Notes: generated by a model from the sequence alone, not told the origin. A stretch of 51,486 bases of DNA from Alphaproteobacteria bacterium (GCA_018830285.1 JAHJSB010000011.1:1-51486); one strand, 5' to 3'. Shown: positions 17,325 through 27,873, counted from the stretch's first letter. Program-made: numbers and translations.

Positions 17325-18347
17325 ATGAGGATTCTCGTCACCGGAAATGCCGGGTTCATCGGTTTTCATGTGGCCAGGCGGCTGCTCGAGCGTGGCGATT
17401 CCGTGACCGGCATCGACAATGTCAACGCCTATTACGATCCCGGGCTCAAGGAAGCCCGGCTCAAAGTCCTGCAGGAGGCAAGCGAGAGATGCACGGGCAG
17501 CTACAGCTTTGTCAGGGCGGGACTCGAGGACCGCGCAGCGGTGGACGCCCTGTTCGCGGCTGAAAAATTTGACCGGGTCATCCATCTTGCCGCGCAGGCT
17601 GGTGTGCGCTTCAGCCTCGAAAATCCGCAATCCTATGTCGAGAGCAACATCGTCGCCTTCACCAACCTGCTCGAAGCCTGCCGCTACAATCAGGCGCTAC
17701 ATCTGACCTATGCGAGCACGTCCAGTGTCTACGGCGCCAACACGACCATGCCGTTTTCCGAACATGCCGGCGCCAATCATCCGCTCCAGTTCTATGCCGC
17801 GACCAAGCGGGCGAACGAACTGATGGCGCATTCCTATTCGCACCTGTTCGGGCTGCCGACCACGGGGCTGCGCTTCTTCACCGTCTACGGGCCCTGGGGA
17901 CGGCCCGACATGGCCCTCTTCAAGTTCACTAAGCTCGCGCTTGAAGGAAAGCCGATCCCGGTCTTTAACCATGGCAACCACACCCGCGATTTCACCTATG
18001 TGGATGACATCGTCGCCGGCCTGATCAAGGCCAGCGACGACATTGCCCGGCCAAACCCTGACTGGAATGGAAAGACACCGGATCCCGCCTCCAGTGCCGC
18101 GCCCTTTCGCCTCTTCAACATCGGTAATGGCAAGCCCGAAAAGCTCCTCGCCTATATCGATGCGATAGAGGCCGCGCTCGGCAAGGAGGTGATCAAGGAG
18201 ATGCTTCCGATGCAGGCGGGCGATGCGCCCGATACATTTGCCGACACCAGCGAACTGGCGCGGCAGCTGGACTATCGGCCGGGCACGGACATCGTCGACG
18301 GGGTCAAGAGTTTCGTGGACTGGTACAGGTCCTACTACGGTGTGTGA
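17325..18347 (+). CDS. lpsL: UDP-glucuronate 4-epimerase
   Basis: A 340-residue extended short-chain dehydrogenase/reductase. It has TGNAGFIG (6-13) for NAD, STSSVYG (131-137), the catalytic Tyr157 and Lys161 in YAATK, and [18 protein letters not shown], which is typical of enzymes that interconvert UDP-glucuronate and UDP-galacturonate (LpsL/GAE). It would use the UDP-glucuronate made by the dehydrogenase encoded just downstream. ATG 17325 follows GGGGAG and begins exactly at the conserved MRILVTG. The symbol is given by family similarity; a close relative acting on another UDP-uronate is possible. Confidence 0.85.
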   Translation: MRILVTGNAGFIGFHVARRLLERGDSVTGIDNVNAYYDPGLKEARLKVLQEASERCTGSYSFVRAGLEDRAAVDALFAAEKFDRVIHLAAQAGVRFSLENPQSYVESNIVAFTNLLEACRYNQALHLTYASTSSVYGANTTMPFSEHAGANHPLQFYAATKRANELMAHSYSHLFGLPTTGLRFFTVYGPWGRPDMALFKFTKLALEGKPIPVFNHGNHTRDFTYVDDIVAGLIKASDDIARPNPDWNGKTPDPASSAAPFRLFNIGNGKPEKLLAYIDAIEAALGKEVIKEMLPMQAGDAPDTFADTSELARQLDYRPGTDIVDGVKSFVDWYRSYYGV

Positions 18348-18671
18348 CGTGCCACGCTTCACGGATGCGGGGATGGGGCGCCGCGCCGCCGGGGAGCAGT
18401 CCGGGCCGGCGCGAACGCAGGTCCGGTCCGCATTTACCGCTTTTTTCAACGTAACGGCATCGATCCGTCACGAAACTGTGCTCTCAGGCGTGGACGAGGT
18501 TGCGTACCGAAAGCCTATATGGCAATTGCCAAGTCAAACACGCCAGTAAGGCCGAGACCATGCTGCCGGGAGGGAAACCTTGCAGCGCGGATTTCTTTCC
18601 TCGACTTGGACAAGAACAGACGAGAACCACTTGAGCAAAGTGGTTTTCATCCGGAACAGAGGCAAACAGCG
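18348..18671. other. Leader region of ugd with a hairpin
   Basis: About 324 bases between the epimerase gene and ugd. The frame leading into ugd is open from 18519 but its first 51 codons do not resemble the family, so I treat them as leader. The stretch 18625-18645 can form a perfect 8-bp stem. Nothing else is recognised, and a separate promoter for ugd is possible here. Confidence 0.35.
18625..18645 (+). promoter_or_regulatory. Hairpin followed by T residues in the ugd leader
   Basis: AACCACTT (18625-18632), loop GAGCA, AAGTGGTT (18638-18645), followed by two more T. It is 26 bases before the ugd start. It could be a weak intrinsic terminator or attenuator for transcripts entering from the epimerase gene, or a small interspersed palindrome. 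Confidence 0.4.
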
Positions 18672-20021
18672 TTGAAAGTGACGATCTTTGGAATTGGGTA
18701 TGTCGGGCTGGTCCAGGCGGCGGCATTGGCCGATGTCGGACATGACGTCATCTGTGTCGATGTCGACAGCGACAAGATCGCGCGCTTGAACCGCGGCGAC
18801 ATTCCCATTTTCGAGCCGGGCCTGACGCGCCTCGTTCAGGAGAACCACGAGGCCGGCCGGCTGCACTTTACCACGGACGCCGCCCGCGGTGTCGGGCATG
18901 GCAGGATCCAGTTCATCGCGGTCGGAACGCCGCCGGACGAGGACGGATCCGCCGATCTCAAGCATGTGCTTGCCGTGGCCGGGACGATCGCAGCCCACAT
19001 GGACGACGCCAAGATCGTTGTCACCAAGTCGACCGTGCCGGTCGGCACCGCCGACAGGGTTCGAGCCGCTATCGAGACCGTTCTCGCGGCCCGCGGTCGC
19101 AGCGATCTCGGCTTCGATGTCGCCTCCAATCCCGAGTTCCTCAAGGAAGGCTCCGCGGTTGCCGATTTCATGAAGCCGGACCGGATCATTCTGGGCACCG
19201 ACAACGACGAGACGGAGCAGTTGATCCGCGAACTCTACGCGCCGTTCAGCCGCAACCACGACAAGATCATCATCATGGATGCGCGCAGCGCCGAATTCAC
19301 GAAATATGCTGCCAACTGCATGCTCGCGACCAAGATCAGCTTCATGAACGAGATGGCCAATCTCGCCGAGCGCCTGGGCGCCGATATCGAGGAAGTTCGC
19401 CGCGGCATCGGCAGCGATCCGCGCATCGGCTATCATTTCATCTATCCCGGCATCGGCTATGGCGGCTCCTGCTTTCCCAAGGACGTGCAGGCGCTGATCC
19501 ATCTCGCGGAAAGCACCGGCTTCGAGCCGACCGTCCTGAAGTCGGTCGAAGCCCGCAACAAGACCCAGAAGACGGTGCTCTTCGACAAGGTCCGCAAGCA
19601 TTTCGGCGATGACCTGCACGGCAAAACATTCGCGCTTTGGGGCCTGGCCTTCAAGCCCAACACCAACGACATGCGCGAAGCCCCTTCGCGGGCGATCATG
19701 GAGGCGCTATGGGCCGCCGGCGCGCGCGTGCGCGCGTTCGACCCCGAGGCGATGGATGAATGCGCCCGGCTCTATAGCGGTCGTGACGACCTGGCGCTGG
19801 TCGACAGCCCCGAAGCCGCGCTGGATGGCGCAGACGCCCTGATCATCGCCACGGAGTGGAAACAGTTCCACGCCCCGGATTTCGAACGGATAAAGTCGCA
19901 GCTTGCGGCCCCGGTGATCTTCGATGGCCGAAACCTCTACAACCCGGACACGATGCAGCGATATGGAATACGGTATTATGGAATCGGGCGAGCGGACAGC
20001 GGTACGGGCAACTCCTCATAG
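18672..20021 (+). CDS. ugd: UDP-glucose 6-dehydrogenase, TTG start
   Basis: A 449-residue enzyme that oxidises UDP-glucose to UDP-glucuronate with two NAD+. It has GIGYVG for NAD at the N terminus, [18 protein letters not shown], and the catalytic Cys267 in GGSCFPKD, then the C-terminal UDP-binding domain ([13 protein letters not shown]). The conserved family start M-K-V-T-I-F-G corresponds to LKVTIFG here, so TTG at 18672 is the likely start, with GAGGC upstream; no ATG or GTG is suitably placed. Its product feeds the adjacent 4-epimerase. A second, WecC-type dehydrogenase lies at 43854. Confidence 0.92.
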   Translation: MKVTIFGIGYVGLVQAAALADVGHDVICVDVDSDKIARLNRGDIPIFEPGLTRLVQENHEAGRLHFTTDAARGVGHGRIQFIAVGTPPDEDGSADLKHVLAVAGTIAAHMDDAKIVVTKSTVPVGTADRVRAAIETVLAARGRSDLGFDVASNPEFLKEGSAVADFMKPDRIILGTDNDETEQLIRELYAPFSRNHDKIIIMDARSAEFTKYAANCMLATKISFMNEMANLAERLGADIEEVRRGIGSDPRIGYHFIYPGIGYGGSCFPKDVQALIHLAESTGFEPTVLKSVEARNKTQKTVLFDKVRKHFGDDLHGKTFALWGLAFKPNTNDMREAPSRAIMEALWAAGARVRAFDPEAMDECARLYSGRDDLALVDSPEAALDGADALIIATEWKQFHAPDFERIKSQLAAPVIFDGRNLYNPDTMQRYGIRYYGIGRADSGTGNSS

Positions 20022-20047
20022 ACCGATTGAAAGCAGGGCACTAGAGA

Positions 20048-21955
20048 ATGAGTAAACAACAGTTTTCCGATAATTCTGCAGAGCGGAATTATAATGCTTC
20101 TCCAGAAAGATTTTATGCCCTGACAATCATTTTATTGATCCTGTTTGGCGTCGCCATAGCGAACCGCATGTACTTTCTTTCCATCAGGGGAGGCATGCAT
20201 GCTGATCAGTTTGACTGGGCCATGACACACTACTTTGGCGGCTTGACGAGAATATACATTCACATGAGAGATGTCATTCTTTCCGGTGAAGCCGAAACTA
20301 AGATTTTTCGATATTTGCCCGGCTATCCCGCCTTCCTTTCGATCGTTGAGATAATTTTTACTGATAAATTGATTGCAGTGCGAATGATCCAATCAGTGTT
20401 GGATTCTCTTATTATATTTCCTTTATATTATCTGTCATACCAGATTTCACGGTCGTCCTGGCTCGCACTTATCCCTCCCGCCATTTACGCCACCGTCGCG
20501 TGGTGGGCAGCGGGATCGACATATCTGGTTGCTGAGTCGCTTGTATCAGCAATGCTGGTGTTGCTGCTTGTAGGACTAGCTTCTATCCGAGAACATCCAG
20601 ATAAGGCAAAGCACTGGATTGCACTTGGAGTCTTCGCTGCAATCCTACCCTTCTTCCGCTCGGAGTTCGTACTTCTGTTCATTCCCCTGGGGCTCTGGGC
20701 AATTCTGGTGACAAGGCCGCCCCGGCGCTTGCTGTCAACGGTCTGCGTGGTCGCCGCGTTCGCGGCCCCGCTGTTCGCGTGGATTGTCCGAAACTACTTG
20801 GTGCATGGGTATTACCTGCTGACTCCGCCTGCGAAATGGTACGCCGCATGGTCGGGCCTGGGGCAATTGCCCAATGACTACGGATATATTGTCAGCGATG
20901 TGCGAGCAAAGGATATCCTGAACAAAAAGGGGATGGCGTTCAATTCCCCGCAGTCCGAGGCCTATTGGAAAGCGGAATATGTCTCCGCGTGGCTGGAGCA
21001 CCCGGAACACGTGCTTCAAACCATATTGTTCCGTTTGAAGATGATCCTGACAGAGGTCGATTATACCATCATCGGGCTTACCGACCACTTCCTGTTCGTC
21101 ATAATATGTGCCGCCCCGTTCGCCCTTGCCTGGCTTTTGTGGAACCGGCGTTTGACCGACGCACTCCTCGTTAGCATACCCGTTGGCTATGCATTGTGCA
21201 GCCTGGGGATACTCTATGTCGAGCTGCGCTATGTAAGATATGCGAGTCTGACCTACGCCCTGGCTTTCCCGGTCTTTCTCGGAGCAGCCGCCGACTTGCC
21301 ATCGCATTTTACAAAACACTGGAATACAAAACGCGCAGGCCGGCTCAAGGCGGCACTGGCCTCATTCGCCTTGGCTGGCATAGGTGCTCACTTCGTTATT
21401 CAATCGACGAGCTTGAGATCAATGGCCGTCAGCGAAGTCTATTCCGAGCGGGTGGATTTCAGCACGGTCGGCAAATTGCCATGGATACACGATCTTGAAA
21501 GCGCGCCCCTCACCAAAGCGATGTCGGATGTGACTTTCGCCAAAACCGCCTTGGGTCTGAGAGTAAGCGCAGAAGCGAACAGTGGCCTGTACTTGCTGAC
21601 TGCACCTCTGGAGAGCGGGCAGAGCGACGCAGTCTTAGTCAGATACAGGATTCACCTCGAAGAGGGTGGCTTGGGACTGGGCGTCCTTTCAAATGGCAAC
21701 CAGCGATGGCTGTCCTACAATTACATGATTGGTAAGCGAGGCAGCGTGATTGAGGGTGAGTTTGTCACAAGAGTCGAGGACGGCAGTCACCTTGTTGTCA
21801 CAGCAGAAGGGGGAAAAGGCAACTACAGTGCAGTGATTCAGGATCTGAGGTGGAAGGGCGCTTGCCTTTCACGATCACTGCCCGAGCCGCCGGGGCTGGT
21901 TTTCGACCGAGACCTTGTAATGATGGAGCCATGCCTTGGTGAGCAAAGCAAGTAA
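20048..21955 (+). CDS. GT-C-like membrane glycosyltransferase (tandem copy 1)
   Basis: A 635-residue protein. Residues 22-455 hold about twelve hydrophobic helices with a GT-C arrangement: the first periplasmic loop contains acidic residues (GGMHADQFDWAM) and YLPGYPAFL follows. Residues 470-635 are a soluble, probably beta-rich region (EEGGLGLGVLSNGNQRWLSYNY). The layout resembles ArnT/PMT-like enzymes that transfer sugars from polyprenyl phosphate outside the inner membrane; acceptor and sugar are unknown. The first 400 bases are AT-rich, unlike ugd before it. A frameshifted copy follows at 22194. The gap to ugd is 26 bases, so they are co-transcribed. Confidence 0.7.
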   Translation: MSKQQFSDNSAERNYNASPERFYALTIILLILFGVAIANRMYFLSIRGGMHADQFDWAMTHYFGGLTRIYIHMRDVILSGEAETKIFRYLPGYPAFLSIVEIIFTDKLIAVRMIQSVLDSLIIFPLYYLSYQISRSSWLALIPPAIYATVAWWAAGSTYLVAESLVSAMLVLLLVGLASIREHPDKAKHWIALGVFAAILPFFRSEFVLLFIPLGLWAILVTRPPRRLLSTVCVVAAFAAPLFAWIVRNYLVHGYYLLTPPAKWYAAWSGLGQLPNDYGYIVSDVRAKDILNKKGMAFNSPQSEAYWKAEYVSAWLEHPEHVLQTILFRLKMILTEVDYTIIGLTDHFLFVIICAAPFALAWLLWNRRLTDALLVSIPVGYALCSLGILYVELRYVRYASLTYALAFPVFLGAAADLPSHFTKHWNTKRAGRLKAALASFALAGIGAHFVIQSTSLRSMAVSEVYSERVDFSTVGKLPWIHDLESAPLTKAMSDVTFAKTALGLRVSAEANSGLYLLTAPLESGQSDAVLVRYRIHLEEGGLGLGVLSNGNQRWLSYNYMIGKRGSVIEGEFVTRVEDGSHLVVTAEGGKGNYSAVIQDLRWKGACLSRSLPEPPGLVFDRDLVMMEPCLGEQSK

Positions 21956-22193
21956 AAAAAGCACCAGCGTCCAGTTGTCAAGTTTGACCATGAGCCGCAA
22001 GTTATTCGCAACCGAGCCGGACCGAGAGCATGAGATTAACTCGGTCGCATGATGCAAATGACGGGCATGTGAAGACGAGAGAAGTCGGCAGAAGAAAACT
22101 GTGCGGAGAAGACGGATGCAGCAGCCGGGCTGCTGACGCCGGAACTGCAAAAACCGGCGACAACAATTTTTGTATGTATGGAGTGTGCTGCGA

Positions 22194-24082
22194 ATGCATT
22201 TGAAAATCAACAAGGATAGAATTTGCAAGTTTGCACTCTGCATAATAGTACTTTTTATTATTGCTGTGTCTATTGTTTCTAGATTATATATTATTTTGAA
22301 TAAAGGCGGATTTTCCGAAGATTACTTGAGTTGGTCAAATGAAAATTACTATGGAGGAATAACTCAAGTTTATTTATATATGAAAGATCTATTGCACAAA
22401 GGAAATTATGAAAATAATATATTCTCGTACCTCCCCGGATATCCGATTTTTCTCAATTTGTTGGGATTTTTTGAATTCAATAGCTTATTCGAAATTAGGG
22501 TCGCTCAATCGATCATAGATTCATTTGCAATTATTCCGCTTTTCTACGTTATAGCTACGATATCAAGGAGCCATTTTGGGGCACTTTTGGGATGCTGTAT
22601 ATATGCAGTATCCCCGTGGCTGGCAGCAGGATCAACCTTTATACTCGCAGAAGGGCTCTTGCCTGCTCTGCTGATCTCATTTATTGCCGCACTGGTAGCA
22701 ATTCGGAATCATCCACAAAAAAACAGTATTGGATTGCGCTCGGACTGTTTTCAGCAATCCTTCCATTTTTTCGCTCGGAGATGGTTCTCTTGTTCATACC
22801 GATTGTCGTTTGGGCGGTTTTAGTCGCGCCAGCCCGGAGGCGTGCGGTTTCAGCAGGATGCGCGGTTCTTGCATTCGGCGCCCCCTTGTTGGCTTGGACC
22901 ATTCGGAATTATGCAGTGCACGGACTGTTCCTTCTGACCCCTCCGGTGAAATGGTACGCAGCTTGGTCAGGACTTGGACAGGTAGCCAACGACTATGGAT
23001 ACTTCGTGAGTGACAAGCTCGCGGGGGAACTGCTGGCGTCAAAGGGTATTGCCTGGCATTCGGTACAAGCAGAAGCATTCTGGAAAGACCAGTACATATC
23101 CGCCTGGCTGGAGCACCCTACTCATGTGTTGCAGGCAATTTTGTTCCGGTTCCAATTGATTCTCACTAAATTAGATCTCGATAACACTGTCGGACTACCT
23201 AGTAACGACGTCACAAATTACCTTCTCTGGGTTTTGATTTGTGCAGCTCCAATTGCACTATTTTGGCTCCTTTGGAAAAGACGCTGGACTGATGCATTCC
23301 TAATTGCCCTACCCGCCGGCTATGCAGTGTGTAGTCTCGGCTTCCTGTACGTAGAATTTCGATATGTCAGATATGCAACTCTCACCTATATTCTGGCCTT
23401 CCCGGTTTTCGTGACTGCAGTCTCCGACCTACCGTCACATTTCTTTAAGGGCTGGGGACCAAGTCAAGCGAGAGCGCTCAAATCGACATTGGGCGTATTC
23501 GTGGCAATGGCCTTGGTCGCGTATTCAACTCACCTTCTCCCTACACTGCGACTGTTGGCCTTAGATGCTGCGGCCACAGAGAGGCGAGACCTGCGGTCGT
23601 TTGATGCATTGGCTTGGACCGGAGATTTAAGAGACATCTCGTTTTCCAAAGCCGTGCCGGACGTGGATTTTTCGATTTCCGAACTAGGACTTCAGCTATC
23701 CCTCCAAACCAAGGCTAACGACGGCTCATACATGCTTGTAGCTCCGATGAATATTAAGCGGAATAAAATGGTACTGATCGAATATGAACTCGTCTTGAAG
23801 GAAGGAGGAGCTGGGATCGGCTTCCTTTCTGGTAACGATCAGTATTGGATGTCATACAAGCGCCTGACCGGTGAACCGAACAGCACTCTGAAAGGTCGTA
23901 TGTACCAAGATGTGCAAGTTGGCAGTAAACTCGTCATCACAGCAGAAGATGGCGGCGAAAACGGTCATAGAGTCATATTTAAGAACCTTCGCTGGAAAGC
24001 TGCCTGTCCTGAGTATAGCGGTCTTGAGCCCCTCATGCTTCTCGGCAACAATGATCTTATCCCGATGGGACCGTGTCCCTAA
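22194..24082 (+). pseudogene. Tandem copy 2 of the GT-C-like gene, frameshifted at A7
   Basis: A paralogue of the gene at 20048: FSEDYLSWSNENYYGG, YLPGYPIFL and, later, WIALGLFSAILPFFRSEMVLLFIP and LLTPPVKWYAAWSGLGQVANDYGY align along its whole length. The reading frame changes at a run of seven A (22717-22723): frame one reads HPQKNSIG, while the paralogous sequence continues in another frame as KKQYWIALG. One more A would restore the full protein. This may be a true mutation, a phase-variable tract, slippage during expression, or a sequencing error. The first 400 bases are extremely AT-rich (17 of 60 bases are G or C at 22201-22260). GGAG precedes ATG 22194. Confidence 0.8.
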
Positions 24083-24225
24083 TGCCTGTGAACCTCCGGC
24101 CTGTCGTCATTGATTAACTGGTTGGCCTTTGTTAATCGTTCCCGGCAACCGCAACGCTTTTCTCACCAGATTTGCTAGGCTCCTTCAGAGTGGTGAGTGG
24201 CTACTGACAGTTTGGACAACACCGT

Positions 24226-25236
24226 ATGACACAACCAACAATAGATAGCCGCGCAACGGCAGAAACAGGTTCAGAAGTGCCCAAACCTTACCTGTCGGTC
24301 ATCATTCCCATCTACAACGAAGAAGAAAGTGTTCCGGATCTTTGCCGGAATCTGTTTTCCGTTCTCGATACGATCGACACCACGTTCGAGGTCATCTGCA
24401 TCAATGATGGCAGCAAGGACAAATCACTCGAAATCCTTCGCGCCGAAGCAGCGCTCCGTCCCGAACTCAAGATCGTGAGCTTTCGGCGCAACTATGGCCA
24501 GACCGCGGCCATGATGGCGGGGATTGATCACGCTGCTGGTGAAATTATTGTCTCGATCGATGCCGATTTGCAGAACGATCCGCGCGATATCCCGGCGCTG
24601 CTCTCCAAGATGGACGAGGGCTACGACGTCGTCTCCGGCTGGCGCAAGGACCGCCAGGACGCCGCGATCCGGCGTAACTTCGTCAGCCGCGTCGCCAACC
24701 GGATCATTTCGAAGATATCGGGCGTGGAGCTTCACGATTATGGTTGCACGCTCAAGGCCTATCGCCATGACGTGGTGAAGGATGTCCGACTCTACGGGGA
24801 AATGCACCGCTTCATCCCGATCTACGCCTCCTGGATGGGCGCGCGCGTCTGCGAAATGCCCGTCCGCCATCACGCCCGCAAATTCGGTAAATCCAAGTAC
24901 GGACTCGAACGGGTGGCCAAGGTCATTCTCGATCTACTCGTTGTCAAATTCCTGGACCGGCACTTTGTTAAGCCGATCTATGTCTTCGGCGGTTTCGGTA
25001 TGTTGTCGCTCGCCGTCTCAGGCATGGTCACGCTCTGGATGCTCTGGTTGAAGATTGTCGCCGGCATATCGATGATCGAGACGCCGCTTCCCATTCTCGC
25101 GGCCATCCTGTTTCTGGTCGGCGTCCAGAGCTTGCTCATGGGTCTGCTCGCCGAAATGCTAGTCCGGACCTATTTCGAATCCCAGAACCGCCGCTCCTAC
25201 AGTGTCCGCGAAATCATCAACATGGTCGAGGACTAG
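24226..25236 (+). CDS. GT2 polyprenyl-phosphate glycosyltransferase (ArnC/DPM1-like)
   Basis: A 336-residue protein. Residues 22-230 are a GT-A domain (SVIIPIYNEEESV, and the metal-binding Asp112-Ala-Asp114 in DADLQNDP). Two membrane helices follow at about 250-275 and 285-315. Such enzymes load a sugar from a nucleotide donor onto undecaprenyl phosphate, to be used later by GT-C transferases outside the membrane. The GT-C-like genes just upstream and the GtrA-like gene at 28963 fit that scheme. It heads a tight group: asnB starts four bases after its stop and the methyltransferase follows equally closely. Confidence 0.88.
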   Translation: MTQPTIDSRATAETGSEVPKPYLSVIIPIYNEEESVPDLCRNLFSVLDTIDTTFEVICINDGSKDKSLEILRAEAALRPELKIVSFRRNYGQTAAMMAGIDHAAGEIIVSIDADLQNDPRDIPALLSKMDEGYDVVSGWRKDRQDAAIRRNFVSRVANRIISKISGVELHDYGCTLKAYRHDVVKDVRLYGEMHRFIPIYASWMGARVCEMPVRHHARKFGKSKYGLERVAKVILDLLVVKFLDRHFVKPIYVFGGFGMLSLAVSGMVTLWMLWLKIVAGISMIETPLPILAAILFLVGVQSLLMGLLAEMLVRTYFESQNRRSYSVREIINMVED

Positions 25237-25239
25237 GCC

Positions 25240-27111
25240 ATGTGCGGCATCGCGGGCTTTGTCGGACGTGGCGATCAGTCCGATCTGCTGGCCATGACGC
25301 GGGCCCTGGCGCACCGCGGTCCGGATGGCGAAGGTTTTCACATTGATGCGGATCTCGCGCTCCATCTCGGGCACCGGCGGCTGGCGGTCCGCGACCTGAG
25401 CGGCGGCGGCCAGCCGATGTGGAATGCGGACGCAACCATCTGCGTCGTCTACAACGGCGAGATCTACAATCATGAAGCGTTGCGCAGTGAGCTGCAGGCC
25501 GCAGGCCACGTCTTCGCGACCAGTCACTCGGACACTGAAGTCCTGATCCACGGTTATGCCGAATGGGGCGTGGACCTTGCCGCGCGCCTCAATGGCATGT
25601 TCGCCTTCGCCCTGTTCGATGTGGCGCGGAAGCGGCTCTATCTGGCGCGCGACAGGTTCGGCGAAAAGCCCCTCTATTATTGCGCAAGGCGCGACCTTTT
25701 CGCCTTCGGGAGCGAACTGGGCGCCCTGGTCGCGCACCGCGGGATCGATCCGGTCCCGTCGTCCTTGTCGCTGCACAAGCTGTTTGCCTATGGCTACCTG
25801 CCGGCGCCCCACGCCCTCTACGAAGGCACGTCCAAGCTGCCGGGCGGCCATTACATGACCGTCGACCTTGCGACCCTCGAGGTGCGCACGCAGGCCTACT
25901 GGCGCTTCGTGCTCGATCCCGACGAGGCGTTGGCCGCGCGCGGAACGGACGCCCTTGCGGAAGAGTTACGGGCGCTGTTCCTGGAAGCCACCAGCCGCCG
26001 CCTGGTCAGCGATGTGCCGATCGGGGTGTTCCTGAGCGGCGGGCTCGATTCCAGCGCCATCCTTGCAGCCGCGGCGCAATCGCGACCTGCGGGAGAGCTT
26101 CGCAGTTTCACGATCGGCTTCAACGAACCGTCCTACGATGAATCCGCCTTCGCCCGCCAGGTGGCCGACCACATCGGTTCGGACCACAATCAGCGGGTGC
26201 TTGGTCTCGACGACGCGCGCGACCTGATCCCTTCGATCCTGTCGCGCGTCGACGAACCGACGGCCGACCCGTCGATCATTCCGACCCATGTGCTCAGCGC
26301 CTTTGCCCGCGAGCATGTCACGGTCGCGCTATCGGGCGACGGCGGCGATGAGCTCTTTGCGGGCTACGATCCCTTCAAGGCGCTCAAGCCGGCCGGGATC
26401 TATTCGGCGCTGGTGCCTGCGCCGCTGCACCAGTTTTTCAGGCATTGCGCCGATTACATTCCGCGATCGACGCGCAACATGAGCCTGGACTTCAAGGTCC
26501 GGCGGACCTTGATGGGCCTGTCGCAACCCGAATCCGCCTGGGCGCCGACCTGGATGGCGCCTCTCGATCCGCAATCGGCCCACGAATTCTTCGATGAACC
26601 GATGCGGCCGCTGGACGTCTACAGCGAAGCGGTGGACCTGTGGGAAACCGGCCCGGCCTCCAACCGGGTGGACCGTCTCCTGCAGTTCTTTACCATCTTC
26701 TATCTGCAGGACGACATTCTCGCCAAGGTCGACCGGGCCTCGATGATGACGTCCCTGGAAACGCGCGCCGTGTTCCTCGACAATGACCTGGTCGATTTCT
26801 GCTGCAGGCTGCCCAACCAGTTCAAGTTTCGCAACGGGCAGCGCAAGTTCCTTCTAAAAAAGGCCCTGGAGCCGCTGTTGCCGGCCTCCATCGTCAACCG
26901 CGGCAAGAAGGGGTTCGGCATTCCGGTCGCGGACTGGATGCGGGAGATCCCGAAACAGCCGCCGCTCAGCCCGGTGGCGGGAATGAACACCGCCCGGATG
27001 GCGCGCGCATGGGCCGATCATCGCAGCGGGCGGGAAGACAACCGGCTGCTGCTGTGGACATGGCTGGGCCTGCAACACACAATGCAGTCGGCATTGCCCA
27101 AGGGAAACTAG
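25240..27111 (+). CDS. asnB: AsnB-like glutamine amidotransferase (copy 1)
   Basis: A 623-residue protein. Cys2 is the N-terminal nucleophile of the class II glutamine amidotransferase domain (MCGIAGF, RGPDG at 26-30, YNGEIYN at 71-77). The synthetase domain starts near 240 with the ATP-binding SGGLDSS at 266-272. The family is annotated as asparagine synthase, but copies in surface-polysaccharide loci are thought to amidate uronic acids. This copy lies between a GT2 gene and a methyltransferase gene, three to four bases from each, so a glycan role is more likely than asparagine supply. A second, diverged copy is at 39659. Confidence 0.88.
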   Translation: MCGIAGFVGRGDQSDLLAMTRALAHRGPDGEGFHIDADLALHLGHRRLAVRDLSGGGQPMWNADATICVVYNGEIYNHEALRSELQAAGHVFATSHSDTEVLIHGYAEWGVDLAARLNGMFAFALFDVARKRLYLARDRFGEKPLYYCARRDLFAFGSELGALVAHRGIDPVPSSLSLHKLFAYGYLPAPHALYEGTSKLPGGHYMTVDLATLEVRTQAYWRFVLDPDEALAARGTDALAEELRALFLEATSRRLVSDVPIGVFLSGGLDSSAILAAAAQSRPAGELRSFTIGFNEPSYDESAFARQVADHIGSDHNQRVLGLDDARDLIPSILSRVDEPTADPSIIPTHVLSAFAREHVTVALSGDGGDELFAGYDPFKALKPAGIYSALVPAPLHQFFRHCADYIPRSTRNMSLDFKVRRTLMGLSQPESAWAPTWMAPLDPQSAHEFFDEPMRPLDVYSEAVDLWETGPASNRVDRLLQFFTIFYLQDDILAKVDRASMMTSLETRAVFLDNDLVDFCCRLPNQFKFRNGQRKFLLKKALEPLLPASIVNRGKKGFGIPVADWMREIPKQPPLSPVAGMNTARMARAWADHRSGREDNRLLLWTWLGLQHTMQSALPKGN

Positions 27112-27114
27112 GAC

Positions 27115-27873
27115 ATGGATGAAGCAGCCTACGCCGCGGAAGCGAAGATCGAAGCCACGCACTGGTGGTTCGTCGAACGCCGCCGGCTGTTTTCGCAACT
27201 CATCCGCCAGGCGAACATTCCCGCCGACGCGGCCGTGGTCGACATCGGCACCGGAACGGGCGCCAATCTCCGCCTGCTCAAGGAGATGGGTTTCAGCCGG
27301 GTGACCGGCATCGACGCCAGTCCCGAGGCCGCCCGGTGGTGTGCCGAAAAGGGCCTGGGCGAAGTCAAGGCCGGCGACATCCGGGCCCTCCCGCTCGCCG
27401 ACAATTCGGTGGATCTGATCATGGCCACCGATGTCGTCGAACATGTCGATGAGGACGATGCGGCGCTGCGCGAGATCAGCCGCGTGCTTCGCCCCGATGG
27501 CCTGGCCCTGATCACCGTGCCGGCCTTCCCAAGTCTCTGGGGCCTGCAGGATATCAAGTCGCACCACTACCGGCGCTACCGCATGGATCCGTTCCTGCGC
27601 CTGCTGGAACGCACCGGCCTGAAGGTCGAGAAGCGGTTTCATTTCAATTTCCTGCTGTTCGTTCCGATCTTTCTGGCGCGGCAGGTGCTGAGGGTCGGCA
27701 AGATCGATCTCAACAGCGAAAACGAGGTGAACAGTCCGCTCCTCAACCGGATTTTGAGGGGGGTCTTCCGGCTCGACGTCACAACTGCGCCCTACATCAG
27801 GCCGCCGTTCGGCGTTTCGATCCTTGTGCTTGCAAGACCGTCGGAGAAGCCAATCTATGCTGATCAGAACTGA
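27115..27873 (+). CDS. Class I SAM-dependent methyltransferase (first of three)
   Basis: A 252-residue protein. Residues 40-150 form the SAM-binding Rossmann fold (VVDIGTGTGANLRLL, then DVVEHVDEDDAALREI). The N terminus THWWFVERR is shared with methyltransferases encoded beside polyprenyl-phosphate glycosyltransferases. The C-terminal 90 residues contain a hydrophobic patch (FLLFVPIFLARQVL), which may associate with the membrane. It starts three bases after the asnB stop. The substrate is unknown; a sugar or lipid-linked intermediate is inferred from context. Confidence 0.82.
   Translation: MDEAAYAAEAKIEATHWWFVERRRLFSQLIRQANIPADAAVVDIGTGTGANLRLLKEMGFSRVTGIDASPEAARWCAEKGLGEVKAGDIRALPLADNSVDLIMATDVVEHVDEDDAALREISRVLRPDGLALITVPAFPSLWGLQDIKSHHYRRYRMDPFLRLLERTGLKVEKRFHFNFLLFVPIFLARQVLRVGKIDLNSENEVNSPLLNRILRGVFRLDVTTAPYIRPPFGVSILVLARPSEKPIYADQN

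Noticed and set aside
22717..22723. Programmed minus-one frameshift at A7 giving a full-length GT-C protein
   Set aside because: There is no visible stimulating pseudoknot or internal ribosome binding site, and the paralogue at 20048 needs no shift. Mutation, phase variation or sequencing error are simpler, so I kept it as a pseudogene with a note.
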